Assembly (NCBI RefSeq): GCF_001660705.2
Contig: NZ_LYBV02000026.1
Coordinates: 124,001-188,000, forward strand
DNA length: 64,000 nucleotides
Source: Saccharicrinis aurantiacus
GTDB taxonomy: Bacteria > Bacteroidota > Bacteroidia > Bacteroidales > Marinilabiliaceae
Direction: 5' to 3'
The notes beneath the pieces were generated by a model that saw nothing but the letters and a program-made list of their open reading frames with translations, did no database searches and was not told the DNA's origin. This document shows, one piece after another, positions 17,449-26,327 of the stretch; position 1 is the first letter of the stretch; every line of letters begins with the position of its first letter. The position numbers and the translations under genes are program-made.

Positions 17449-18885
17449 TTACTCATTTCCTACCCATTTAAAGAATCGATCAAACCTTATTTTTCCGTTA
17501 AACAATGATTTATCTTGATTCCAAGATAACCACACCAGAAGAGGTTTCCCCACAACATGATCCTCGGGCACAAAACCCCAATACCGTGAATCGGCTGACT
17601 GATGCCTATTGTCTCCAAGCATAAAGTAATAATCCATTTTAAAAGTATATTCACTAGCCTCTTCTTCATTAATATAAATAGTGTTGTTCTTCACTTTTAA
17701 GGTATTACCCTCGTAAGCCGTAATAACCCTATCATACAACACTATATTTTTCATATTCAATTGAATAGTGGCTCCTTTCTGTGGAATATATAATGGACCA
17801 AAATTATCTCTTGACCACATATAATCGGTGCTATAAGGCCAAACATCTGGTAATTTAGTTGAATCCACTAATTCATCGACCATTACTATATGACGAATAA
17901 ATGGTAATCCTTTTATTTCTGACGCCTTTTTTTCGGTTAAAGGAATCCTATATTGAGATGGACCCATCGTCATATTTTGAACATCTTCACTGGAGATCTC
18001 AAGTTTATCTATGAAACTTTGGTTTATCTTAACTCCATTTGTAGTTATATTGTACCAATGCTGGAGTCCTGCTATATTTTTAGACTTTTCACCATTTATA
18101 TAAACTTGGGTATGTCGCATTTCTATTGAATCTCCAGCCACTGCAATACATCTTTTTACATAATTATCTCTTCTATCTACCGGACGATAAACTACCTCTC
18201 CATAATCATTAGGGTGATTGTAAATATGCGTTCTACCAAACTCTTTTAGCTTATGATTGACTTCCCATTGGCTAGCATTATCCAGACCGGCTAATATACT
18301 TTTATCATGATTGGCATAGGCTAAACCAATTAATCGGCTCGTCTTATATATATCTGGATTTGTATATCTAACCGGCACAGTGTCTCCTGTTGGGAAATTG
18401 AAAACTACAATATCATTATTCTCTACTTTCCCAAAGCCTTTGAGTCGCTTATAATCCCATTTAGGCCATTCAAAATACGATTTCGTATTTAAAATGGGTA
18501 TAGTGTTTTGTAGTAATGGAAAAGATAGTGGAGTATATGGTAGTCGTGGTCCATAGCTAACTTTACTAACAAATAAGTGATCTTTTACAAGAAGAGAGTT
18601 CTCCATTGAAGAGGATGGAATTTTATAGTTTTGGAATAGAAATAAGTTTATAAAATAAACTGCCACTAAGGCAAATATTAAGGCATCAATCCACTCTATC
18701 CAAGCTTTAGGTTTACTCCCGTCTTTGGTTTTCTTCCAAAAACTCCAAGGAACCTTCTTTGTAATGTAAATATCTAATACAATTAAAATACCTGGTAATA
18801 ACCACAAGTTACCTACCCATATTACCCATAAAAGGTAAGTTAGAGCAGCTGCAATGAATTTAAGCCATTTCATTTTTGTTCTCAT
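17449..18885 (-). CDS. lepB: Signal peptidase I
   Basis: 478 residues (474 if the second Met is used). Two or three N-terminal membrane segments (about 8-40 and 66-84) anchor the enzyme. The catalytic Ser is S93 in PSSSMEN and the general-base Lys is K244 in YVKRCIAVAGD. Box E, LGDNRHQSADSRYWGFVP, lies near the C-terminus. It cleaves signal peptides of exported proteins on the outer face of the inner membrane. The ~140-residue insert between Ser and Lys boxes and the second insert before box E make it longer than E. coli LepB, as is usual in Bacteroidetes. Confidence 0.95.
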   Translation of the reverse strand: MRTKMKWLKFIAAALTYLLWVIWVGNLWLLPGILIVLDIYITKKVPWSFWKKTKDGSKPKAWIEWIDALIFALVAVYFINLFLFQNYKIPSSSMENSLLVKDHLFVSKVSYGPRLPYTPLSFPLLQNTIPILNTKSYFEWPKWDYKRLKGFGKVENNDIVVFNFPTGDTVPVRYTNPDIYKTSRLIGLAYANHDKSILAGLDNASQWEVNHKLKEFGRTHIYNHPNDYGEVVYRPVDRRDNYVKRCIAVAGDSIEMRHTQVYINGEKSKNIAGLQHWYNITTNGVKINQSFIDKLEISSEDVQNMTMGPSQYRIPLTEKKASEIKGLPFIRHIVMVDELVDSTKLPDVWPYSTDYMWSRDNFGPLYIPQKGATIQLNMKNIVLYDRVITAYEGNTLKVKNNTIYINEEEASEYTFKMDYYFMLGDNRHQSADSRYWGFVPEDHVVGKPLLVWLSWNQDKSLFNGKIRFDRFFKWVGNE

Positions 18886-19054
18886 AAATGTTAAAGTCTG
18901 TATGTTTAAAAAGATTCAGTTATATCTCAACGCTAAAGTATAAAACATAATAGCTATATATGTATGGATTGACTATTAAACTAGTGCTTTATGTTATTTA
19001 TAAAAAATATAAATAACGCAACGATAAGAATCTTATTATTTGCACAGTGCGGTG

Positions 19055-21364
19055 TTAGAAACTCCTTTTAAAAGACACATATGGCATAATAGGAAACATG
19101 GTTAATTGCTGAAATTGCCCTTTATCTGATCTATAGTAGATATAAGGGTTTTGTTTATTGTAGGCGTTAATTACACCCACCGACCAAGTGCGTGATCCTC
19201 GGTCTTTTTGCTTTTCCATGTTAAAACCAATATCAAGGCGGTGATACAATGGCATGCGCGCATTGTTGGGCTGATTATAGTAATCTACTTGAGTTAAATC
19301 GGAGTAGTACTCATCCTCTGCAAAAATTGGGAATGCACTGTTTGCAGTATGGGTTGGCATACTAACCGGAGTGCCTGAGTGCAAACTAAAACTACTGGTA
19401 AACCACCTTTTTATTCCATCGCGATTATAAACTACCTTGGAGGCCACCAGGCTTAATTCATGTCTGATGTCGTAATCAAAATTGAACCATTCGCCATTAT
19501 TAATCTCATCGTACTTACTTTGAGCTCGCGCTAGGGTGTATGATAAGCGCAAATCCCAACCATGATTATTATAGGTTCCTAAAAACTCTAAACCGTAGGC
19601 TCTTCCTTCGCCCTGATCAATAAGTTCGTACCAATTGCTTGAGCCGTAAATATCGTACGGAAATCGGTAGTTACTCGCTTGCTTATAAATGTGCTTATAA
19701 TAGGCTTCCACATCAATCATCCATGAACCCTTTTGCCAATTAAAGCCAGTTGACGACTGCCAAGCCTCCTGTGGCATTAGCCCATTTGTAAGTGGAAGCC
19801 AAGTATAACCCGGAAAGCCATTATTATTTTTACGCATGGCATACAGGGGCTGAACATTGCGCATAGCTCCAAGTTTCAGTTTTAGGGCCTCGCTTAACTG
19901 GTACGAAGCATTGAGTCGGGGCTCTAGATAGGTATTGGTTTGTACTTTATCTTGGAATACAGTTCCACGTAAGCCCAATTCTAATTTTAGCTTATTGTAC
20001 TTGTATATGGATGATGCAAATGCCACATAACTCAGTTGTTCTTGATTTTCTTGAGCATTGATTTGTGTTATATCTCCGTTATATGTAGCTGTTTTATGGC
20101 TTGGCTCAATACCTCTCCAACTGGCCTCTATACCAGTTTTAAAGGTCAGCCTAGAATTTAAGGACCAGTTGATATCGCCTTTAAATCCCAACTCTTTAAG
20201 CGTTGAAGCTGATGCTTGCTCTACATAATCGCCATCTGTGTGACCATCTGAAACATCATACTCTTCAAATTGGGTATAGTAGGTACTTAAATTTAAGAAT
20301 GAACCATTATTTAAAATGGTATTGTAACGCACCGATCCTAGCTGATTACCCCAACCTTGATGCATTGCAAAATTTGATTCCTCTTCATCCACTCTCGCAT
20401 TTAATTCGTCTTTACCCGTGTAATAACTCATAAAGAAATTATGCTTCTCCTTTACCGTAAAATTCACTTTGGCATTAATATCATAAAAGTATAAAGCCAT
20501 TTTAACATCTTCATCACTCATAGCGCGCATTACCAACTGATCAACCCACGATCGTCGGGCCGAAAATAAGAAGGATGCTTTATCCTTTATTATGGGGCCT
20601 TCAAAAGTGAATGCACCCGATAGTGTACTCAACGATAACTCGCCACCATACTCCTTTTTGTTCCCTTCGCGGGATGTAACATCAAGCACCGAGGAAAGAC
20701 GACCCCCATAGCTTGCAGGTATTCCACCTTTGTATAAATCAACACTTTTAAGAGTGGATGCGTTAAAAACAGAAAGCAAACCAAAGGCATGATTTAGATT
20801 GTAGATAGGCGCCTCATCGAGCAAAATCAGATTCTGATCGTAGTTACCACCGCGTACAAATAGTTCGGAGCCACCCTCCTTACCTGAACTAACACTTGGT
20901 AGCGTTTTTAATGAGCTAATAAGGTTGGCTTCTCCCATAAAAACCGGATTATAAATAATATCCTTAATGGGCATTTTAGTAATTCCTGTTTCCTTTGCCA
21001 TACTCTGATAGCGTTTAGCTATTACTTTAAACTCCTCAATTTCAACACCCTTTTGTAACTGAATATTAATTAATGTATCAGTCGACAGGCTAATATTGAG
21101 TAATTGACTTTGATAGCCTATAAAAGAAACCAAAAGTTGTACAGAATCTTTTGGGTGAATACTTAAAGTGTAGTAACCATGCAGATTACTAACCGCTCCT
21201 ACAAAAGTTGACATATCGTAAATAGAAGCATTCGGTAAAGCCTCTTGAGAATTGGCATCGCTAATGGTTCCGTATATTTTCACATCGCTTTGCGCGGATG
21301 CCGAAGTGTAAATCAACAGAAACAATAAACTCATTGTTCCTGAATGCTTAATTAAATTATTCAT
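19055..21364 (-). CDS. TonB-dependent outer-membrane receptor with N-terminal carboxypeptidase-like domain
   Basis: 769 residues. Signal peptide (1 to about 24), a CarboxypepD_reg-like domain (about 27-108) with VKIYGTISDANSQEALPNASIY-type start, plug domain (about 140-235, with GGSELFVRGGNYDQNLILLDEAP), then a 22-strand beta-barrel ending in Phe (YVSFKRSF). It imports a large or scarce substrate across the outer membrane with TonB energy. The DUF4249 lipoprotein gene lies 20 nt upstream; this receptor/DUF4249 pair is common in Bacteroidetes and differs from the SusC/SusD pairing. Substrate unknown. Confidence 0.88.
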   Translation of the reverse strand: MNNLIKHSGTMSLLFLLIYTSASAQSDVKIYGTISDANSQEALPNASIYDMSTFVGAVSNLHGYYTLSIHPKDSVQLLVSFIGYQSQLLNISLSTDTLINIQLQKGVEIEEFKVIAKRYQSMAKETGITKMPIKDIIYNPVFMGEANLISSLKTLPSVSSGKEGGSELFVRGGNYDQNLILLDEAPIYNLNHAFGLLSVFNASTLKSVDLYKGGIPASYGGRLSSVLDVTSREGNKKEYGGELSLSTLSGAFTFEGPIIKDKASFLFSARRSWVDQLVMRAMSDEDVKMALYFYDINAKVNFTVKEKHNFFMSYYTGKDELNARVDEEESNFAMHQGWGNQLGSVRYNTILNNGSFLNLSTYYTQFEEYDVSDGHTDGDYVEQASASTLKELGFKGDINWSLNSRLTFKTGIEASWRGIEPSHKTATYNGDITQINAQENQEQLSYVAFASSIYKYNKLKLELGLRGTVFQDKVQTNTYLEPRLNASYQLSEALKLKLGAMRNVQPLYAMRKNNNGFPGYTWLPLTNGLMPQEAWQSSTGFNWQKGSWMIDVEAYYKHIYKQASNYRFPYDIYGSSNWYELIDQGEGRAYGLEFLGTYNNHGWDLRLSYTLARAQSKYDEINNGEWFNFDYDIRHELSLVASKVVYNRDGIKRWFTSSFSLHSGTPVSMPTHTANSAFPIFAEDEYYSDLTQVDYYNQPNNARMPLYHRLDIGFNMEKQKDRGSRTWSVGVINAYNKQNPYIYYRSDKGQFQQLTMFPIMPYVSFKRSF

Positions 21365-21384
21365 AATAAAAGGATGGCTAAAGT

Positions 21385-22296
21385 TTAATAATGAATAGAT
21401 ATTGAGTCGTTTTTAGCTGTATCATCAAACACAAACTCTGTAATATCAACACCCGAGAATATGCCCAAGCCTCCTTCTATGTTAGTGGGGATTGGCACTG
21501 GATAATAGGAGAAGGGTAAATTTATTTCAGGATCAAAAGTGCGTTGTAAATAGGCCGATTTAAAATAGGCATCGTACAAAGGATTAGTAGTAAGAATCCG
21601 AACCTTTACCTTTTCCGAACCAATAAGAGTAACTAGATTTATTACAGCTTTTGTACTTCTTAAATTATTGGCATCTACTCTAACAAAATAGTCGTATAGG
21701 TAATGAAACCCATCCGGCCCACCTGAAAAAGAATAGGCATTAAAATCATCTGCAAAGGGTGAATTACAAAAAAGAAACTCGTGACACCAATACTTTGATT
21801 GATCTTCATAAGAGGTATATTCATTGTATATGAATAAATATAATGCACCAACAGATTCGTCAACTTTATTAATACTAATTTTAACTACGTCGTTGCTATA
21901 CTCTTTAAACTCTCTATCAATGGTGATATTGGGCTTACTTACCGAAGTAGTTTTTGCCGACAATACAGATTGATCAAATGCAGCTGTAACCTCGTATTCC
22001 TTATTTGGAGTTGCTATATGTTTAAAGAAATAGTTTCCCTTTGCATCAGACTGATTTACTGTTTCAATTAACTCACCACTTAAAAACAGGCTAACATTCG
22101 CCTTTAATATGGGCTCTATTGCACCATTGTGCTTAGTGGCTGACCAACTAAGCTGAGCACTAATAGCGCTATCGTTTTGCATAATGCAATTTAATATGGG
22201 CTGTTTATCTGCCTCGGGATAATCTAAGTCTAAATCGCTAATACACGAATAAAAGCATAGTAGAATACCTATGAAGTATAATGTTTGTTTAATCAT
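21385..22296 (-). CDS. DUF4249 family lipoprotein
   Basis: 303 residues with lipobox FYSC (Cys18). The sequence after it (ISDLDLDYPEADKQPILNCIMQNDSAISAQLSWSA-type) is the start typical of DUF4249 proteins, which accompany TonB-dependent receptors in Bacteroidetes. It is probably a surface or periplasmic outer-membrane lipoprotein that assists the receptor 20 nt downstream. It begins 2 nt after the stop of the third barrel gene, so it is firmly within the same operon. Confidence 0.82.
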   Translation of the reverse strand: MIKQTLYFIGILLCFYSCISDLDLDYPEADKQPILNCIMQNDSAISAQLSWSATKHNGAIEPILKANVSLFLSGELIETVNQSDAKGNYFFKHIATPNKEYEVTAAFDQSVLSAKTTSVSKPNITIDREFKEYSNDVVKISINKVDESVGALYLFIYNEYTSYEDQSKYWCHEFLFCNSPFADDFNAYSFSGGPDGFHYLYDYFVRVDANNLRSTKAVINLVTLIGSEKVKVRILTTNPLYDAYFKSAYLQRTFDPEINLPFSYYPVPIPTNIEGGLGIFSGVDITEFVFDDTAKNDSISIHY

Positions 22297-22298
22297 GT

Positions 22299-22955
22299 TT
22301 ACTTGCTTTTCTTTTTACTCAGTGGTATGGTTACAGAAAGTTGAATAGTATTCGTTTTAAATGTTTCTTTTGTTTGTACTAAATATTCACTATTGCCTCC
22401 GAAATAAGGGTTACCATATGCTGACGAAGAAGATAGTGTCCGATTGAGTCCATGTAAATAATCAAGACTGCAGCTCATAAAACCAAAATTATATCCGAGT
22501 CCCATTACTATTGAATGAGAGTGTGGATCAATGCCAAAGCCTCCTCCACCTGTTGCAAAAATTGAAATATCGCTTACATAGGCATATTGGTAACCTAACT
22601 TTGCCGAAAACTTATTATAAGTGTAATTTATTGCAATAGGAATTGCTAACGATTCTTCAGAGCTCTTCCTGTTATTATTACCACCCTCATAATACTCATA
22701 ATCCTCATAGGTCTTATCGTTTATCATTACTGATGATAAATTGTATCCGACTCCCAGGGTCAAATGCCAACTATCAGTAAAGCGAAAAGCATGTTCATAA
22801 CCAATCCCTAAACCCATTAAAGGCTTGTAGTTGTATTCATTGGTACTCTTTATAAAGGTTGTATTGGTACTTAGTTTTAAACCACTCTGTGGCTGCGCAA
22901 AGGCATAGGTCGACATAAGGCCTATGATACATAGGCTCACAATTAGTTTTTTCAT
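22299..22955 (-). CDS. Outer-membrane beta-barrel protein, tandem paralogue 3
   Basis: 218 residues. Signal peptide ends at AFAQPQSG. The rest is an 8-stranded-barrel-like alternation of aromatic and polar residues (SWHLTLGVGYNL, IPIAINYTYNKFSAKLGYQY, IVMGLGYNFG, LDYLHGLN) ending IQLSVTIPLSKKK. The signal peptide is identical, residue for residue over about 25 positions, to that of the neighbour at 22977. Contains a Gly/Asn/Ser-rich surface loop (about 90). Third of three tandem paralogues in an operon with DUF4249 and a TonB receptor. Function unknown; outer-membrane location inferred. Confidence 0.75.
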   Translation of the reverse strand: MKKLIVSLCIIGLMSTYAFAQPQSGLKLSTNTTFIKSTNEYNYKPLMGLGIGYEHAFRFTDSWHLTLGVGYNLSSVMINDKTYEDYEYYEGGNNNRKSSEESLAIPIAINYTYNKFSAKLGYQYAYVSDISIFATGGGGFGIDPHSHSIVMGLGYNFGFMSCSLDYLHGLNRTLSSSSAYGNPYFGGNSEYLVQTKETFKTNTIQLSVTIPLSKKKSK

Positions 22956-22976
22956 AATTATGTGGTTTTGGATATA

Positions 22977-23606
22977 TTATTTACGCTTTTTACCTAAGGG
23001 TATGCTTACAGAAGCTTGCAAAACATTTAGTTTTCTAGTACCAGGGGAGTATACCATATTAGTAGAACCTCCATCATAATAAGAGTAACCATTTCCTTTT
23101 CTCGATTGATTTAAAGAGCTAGTATATTCTAGCTCTAGATTTACAAAGCCAAGATTATAGCCTATACCAATTAATGCTGAATGATCATGAGGGTTACTTT
23201 GGAGAACGCCTTCATCAACAAATAGGCTTACATCAATTTTGTAGCCATATTGGTAACCTGCTCTAAGGTAGAATTTGTTAAATGTATAATTGATGGCAAT
23301 GGGTACTGATAAATACTCAGCCGTTTGAGATTGATGACTTGGTATATTACCGTAGTTATCAGTTTTACTAGTAGCTGAAGTACTATACATATTGTAGCCT
23401 GCCCCCAATGTTAAGTGCCAACTATCGGTAAAGCTAAACGCATGCTGATAGCTAATACCAAGTCCCAATTGAGGTTTGTAATCAAATTCATTAGTATTAT
23501 TCACAAAGGATGTATTGGTACCTATTTTAATACCACTCTGTGGCTGCGCAAAGGCATAGGTCGACATAAGGCCTATGATGCATAGGCTCACAATTAGTTT
23601 TTTCAT
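22977..23606 (-). CDS. Outer-membrane beta-barrel protein, tandem paralogue 2
   Basis: 209 residues, same plan as its two neighbours: signal peptide, then strands such as YQHAFSFTDSWHLTLGAGYN and VPIAINYTFNKFYLRAGYQYGY, ending VSIPLGKKRK. The 5' end of this gene's neighbour at 22299 and this gene's own 5' end share a ~105-bp block with one mismatch, while the rest of the two genes is much more diverged. Intergenic distance to each neighbour is about 21 nt. Confidence 0.75.
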   Translation of the reverse strand: MKKLIVSLCIIGLMSTYAFAQPQSGIKIGTNTSFVNNTNEFDYKPQLGLGISYQHAFSFTDSWHLTLGAGYNMYSTSATSKTDNYGNIPSHQSQTAEYLSVPIAINYTFNKFYLRAGYQYGYKIDVSLFVDEGVLQSNPHDHSALIGIGYNLGFVNLELEYTSSLNQSRKGNGYSYYDGGSTNMVYSPGTRKLNVLQASVSIPLGKKRK

Positions 23607-23627
23607 AATTATGTGGTTTTGGATATA

Positions 23628-24248
23628 TTATTTACGTTTTTTACCTAATGGTATGGTTACAGAAAGTTGAATGGTGCTCATACTTGAAGTAACTATTGGT
23701 TCAGTCACATACCCACCTTGTACAACGGGTTCGGCATAAACCGAAGTATAGTACATTTCTCGCTTAGGCGTATATATATAATCAATACTACAATCGATAA
23801 AACCAAAGTTATAAGCAATACCGGTAGTAACTGAATTTACATGAAAATCAGGACTAGGTAAGCCTCCTTTGCCAAATAAGTCAACATCGCTAATGTATTG
23901 ATACTGGTACCCAAGTTTTACTGATGTTTTATTATAGGTGTAATTGATAGTTAGCGGAACAATTAAGGATTCTTCACTCATTTTTTCATCGGCATTTAAG
24001 TTATCGTTATACGATATAATGAAAGAGTTCATCTGATAACCTAAGCCAAGAGCAAGGTGCCATTTATCGGTAAACTTAAATACTTGCTGATACGAAATAG
24101 AAGATCCTATTTGGGGCTGAAAACTATAGGTTTCATTCTTGGGAATAATAGTTTGGTTTACCCCCAGCTTTATACCACTTTGTGGTTGTGCAAAAGCATA
24201 AGTTGTTATGAAACTTATGATACTTAAACATAGAAAAGGCTTTGTCAT
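23628..24248 (-). CDS. Outer-membrane beta-barrel protein, tandem paralogue 1 (operon leader)
   Basis: 206 residues. Signal peptide MTKPFLCLSIISF...AFAQPQSG, then barrel strands parallel to the two downstream paralogues (KWHLALGLGYQMN, VPLTINYTYNKTSVKLGYQYQY, TGIAYNFGFIDCSIDY) and the same C-terminus VTIPLGKKRK. It is the most diverged of the three and the first gene of the five-gene operon that ends with the TonB receptor at 19055. A promoter box lies 31 nt upstream. Confidence 0.75.
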   Translation of the reverse strand: MTKPFLCLSIISFITTYAFAQPQSGIKLGVNQTIIPKNETYSFQPQIGSSISYQQVFKFTDKWHLALGLGYQMNSFIISYNDNLNADEKMSEESLIVPLTINYTYNKTSVKLGYQYQYISDVDLFGKGGLPSPDFHVNSVTTGIAYNFGFIDCSIDYIYTPKREMYYTSVYAEPVVQGGYVTEPIVTSSMSTIQLSVTIPLGKKRK

Positions 24249-24380
24249 TACAGTTGGTTCGTTTATTGATTATGATTACAAATATATGCGGATTTACAAC
24301 TATAAATCAAGTCAATAAGTTTGTTTAACTTAACATTAACTACTTGTTAGCTATATCAAAATAATTTTAACATAACTTTC
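24243..24380 (-). promoter_or_regulatory. Promoter region of the barrel/DUF4249/TonB operon
   Basis: On the minus strand TATATTTG (24279-24286) fits the TAnnTTTG -7 box, with TTG 21 nt further upstream as a -33 element. Upstream lies GTTTAACTTAACATTAAC (24322-24339) and a second TTAACATAAC-like copy. The whole ~140-bp segment is duplicated at 25921-26062. The remaining DNA of this 364-bp gap is AT-rich with nothing recognised. Confidence 0.6.
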
Positions 24381-24612
24381 ACACTTTAGGGTTCATCTAA
24401 AATCATCTTTCAATAGTGTACATGAACCTATAATGGAATGATACATACTATAGCAATAAACAAAGTACTTGCTTATTTATGCTTATAAATTAGTATTGGT
24501 TTATTAATGACAGAAAGCGAATATTTAGCCTTTAACTTTAGCTATATATTCGCTTCCATATTATAATTGAAGATCAACAACTTCTTAATGAATCGTGTTA
24601 ACTACTAATGGA

Positions 24613-25191
24613 TTAATCAACATCAACGCTATCACTAGTTAATAACACAGGGGCTTGATAAATAGTACCCCCTACCGAAAATAAACCATTGGGGTTGCAT
24701 ATTAAAGCCAATTCGGAAGCATCGAAATCTGTATTATAGTAGGCATATATTTGTGGTCCCTGATTGCCAGAAACATAATCCGTTTCAAGGGTGGTTAAGG
24801 TATGTGAGCCATCTCCTTTATTATCGGGAATTCTAGTGCTAGTATCATTATAATTTCCTGTATACTGATCAGAACTAACATATCCTGTTTCAATATTGGT
24901 TATGGGTTGTGAGTCGTCTCCTCCTTTATTTACAGTGCATGCATCCGAATCGTTATAACTAATATTTAAAGAAACAAACCTTTTACTTTTACCCCATTGC
25001 TTTTGCTCATCAAAGGTCATCTCTAACAAGCTTGTTATGGTATTACTTAATTGCGCATCGTTGGAAAACTGCAATACATTATTTACAGCTACTACACCAC
25101 TGCTTTGCTCTGATAGTGTATACGTTTCGTCTTCTTTATCACATGAAATCATTACTAGTGTACTCACTATTATTACATATATAAATCTCAT
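24613..25191 (-). CDS. Lipoprotein with internal ~38-residue repeat
   Basis: 192 residues with lipobox MISC (Cys17). The middle contains two copies of a unit that begins GGDDSQPITNIETGYVSS and KGDGSHTLTTLETDYVSG, about 37 residues apart, rich in Asp, Thr and Tyr. There is no recognised domain. It lies 74 nt downstream of the HU-like gene and is followed by a gap that contains the promoter of the next operon. Probably a surface lipoprotein; function unknown. Confidence 0.65.
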   Translation of the reverse strand: MRFIYVIIVSTLVMISCDKEDETYTLSEQSSGVVAVNNVLQFSNDAQLSNTITSLLEMTFDEQKQWGKSKRFVSLNISYNDSDACTVNKGGDDSQPITNIETGYVSSDQYTGNYNDTSTRIPDNKGDGSHTLTTLETDYVSGNQGPQIYAYYNTDFDASELALICNPNGLFSVGGTIYQAPVLLTSDSVDVD

Positions 25192-25265
25192 AGCTTTATT
25201 TATTATTGATGTTTAGTTTATGTGGTCTGTGATTATAGAAATAGGTGTTTAGTCTTAATTATATT

Positions 25266-25550
25266 TCAGCTTAAATCACAAGTAGTAGATCTTATAAGAT
25301 ATTGCTTAGTAAACTTATAAGGTATTCGCGCAACAGTGGATATGGAATCGCCCTGCTTGAGGTGCTCAGATACCACATGAGAAAATTCATTTAACACACT
25401 CAATACCTGGGTATCGGTTATTGATTTACCTCTACCCGTCATTGTTTCAATAGTCTCGGGCAGGGTAATAGTGCGTCGCTCTTGAATAAAGACCACACAA
25501 TCTTTTTCTGCTTGGGTAAAATGATTTTTGAATAAAGAATACTTGATCAT
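25266..25550 (-). CDS. HU/IHF-like DNA-binding protein, short form
   Basis: 94 residues from ATG at 25550; an upstream in-frame Met at 25586 would add 12 residues that do not look conserved. MIKYSLFKNHF...RRTITLPETIETMTGRGKSI followed by TQVLSVLNEF and HLKQGDSI resembles the HU-like N-terminal domain of Bacteroidetes proteins of the Bvu_2165/DNA-binding-protein type. Those proteins usually continue into a C-terminal domain, which is absent here. It may be a nucleoid protein or regulator. It could be driven by the duplicated promoter copy about 370 nt upstream. Confidence 0.55.
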   Translation of the reverse strand: MIKYSLFKNHFTQAEKDCVVFIQERRTITLPETIETMTGRGKSITDTQVLSVLNEFSHVVSEHLKQGDSISTVARIPYKFTKQYLIRSTTCDLS

Positions 25551-25920
25551 TATTAATATAGGTTTAATATGCCTTGCACCAAACAAGGCATGGGGTTATT
25601 TATTTACATAAGCATGGCTTATGCGAGTAACTTAATATTGATAATAATTATTGAATCATGGCTCGACTTCGTTCATATATTGGTTATCGGTTAATACAAA
25701 CCTATAAATTATATCATGCTAAGCAAATCTGAAAAGGGCTTGATTAATAACGTTTAATGAGGTTTAAAACAGTGCTTTTGTAAATGGATACCCCTTGTTT
25801 TTATATGAGATATATCATATTTTAAATAAAGCACACATGCCTTCCAAAGTGCAAAAATGTTGTAGAACATGAAAAAATAGGAAGTGATCTTATGGTAAGT
25901 TGCGAATCTGTCTCATATAT

Positions 25921-26062
25921 TTTGTTTACAGTTGGTTTGTTTACTAATTATGATCACAAATATATGTGCATTTATTTCCATAGATCAAGCTTGTAATTCT
26001 GTTTAACTTAACATTAACCTATGTGTAGCTAAAGTATATGGATATTAACATAACCTTAACTA
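25921..26062 (-). repeat. Second copy of the barrel-operon promoter region
   Basis: This segment aligns along its whole length with 24243-24380, at roughly three quarters identity by eye with few gaps. It keeps the -7 box TATATTTG (25957-25964 on the minus strand), TTG at the same 21-nt spacing, and the exact 18-nt block GTTTAACTTAACATTAAC (25999-26016). The start codon of the first copy is replaced by non-ATG sequence. The next gene on this strand is the HU-like gene, about 370 nt downstream. The rest of the 741-bp gap holds only a 35-codon ORF (26157-26264). Confidence 0.7.
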
Positions 26063-26156
26063 CAATCGCAAAAGTGGAAGTAATGGTCGATTTTATATAA
26101 GAGGTAAAAGATAGTATCTCATTGGGATAGTAAGAGAGATAGTTACCAAGAGAATA

Positions 26157-26264
26157 ATGAACCAGATTGCCTTGTTAGTTGATGCTTCAAGGTCTATGGA
26201 TAGTTCAGTTGTGCAATTGATTCACAATAGGGTTAGGAAAAAGGAGAGAGTAAGTTTTAGGTAA
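26157..26264 (+). pseudogene. 35-codon ORF with a VWA-like DxSxS motif
   Basis: ATG at 26157 to TAA at 26262-26264. The start reads NQIALLVDASRSMDS, which resembles the first strand and metal-ion-dependent adhesion site (DxSxS) of a von Willebrand A domain, but the frame stops after 35 residues with no further VWA strands visible. It could be a decayed fragment, a small protein, or chance. It lies on the plus strand, opposite to all genes nearby. Confidence 0.2.
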
Positions 26265-26327
26265 GGCTTGGTTAAAGATTACTTATAATTAAAACAAGAT
26301 AGCTTGACACAAATTGGAGTTAAGCTA

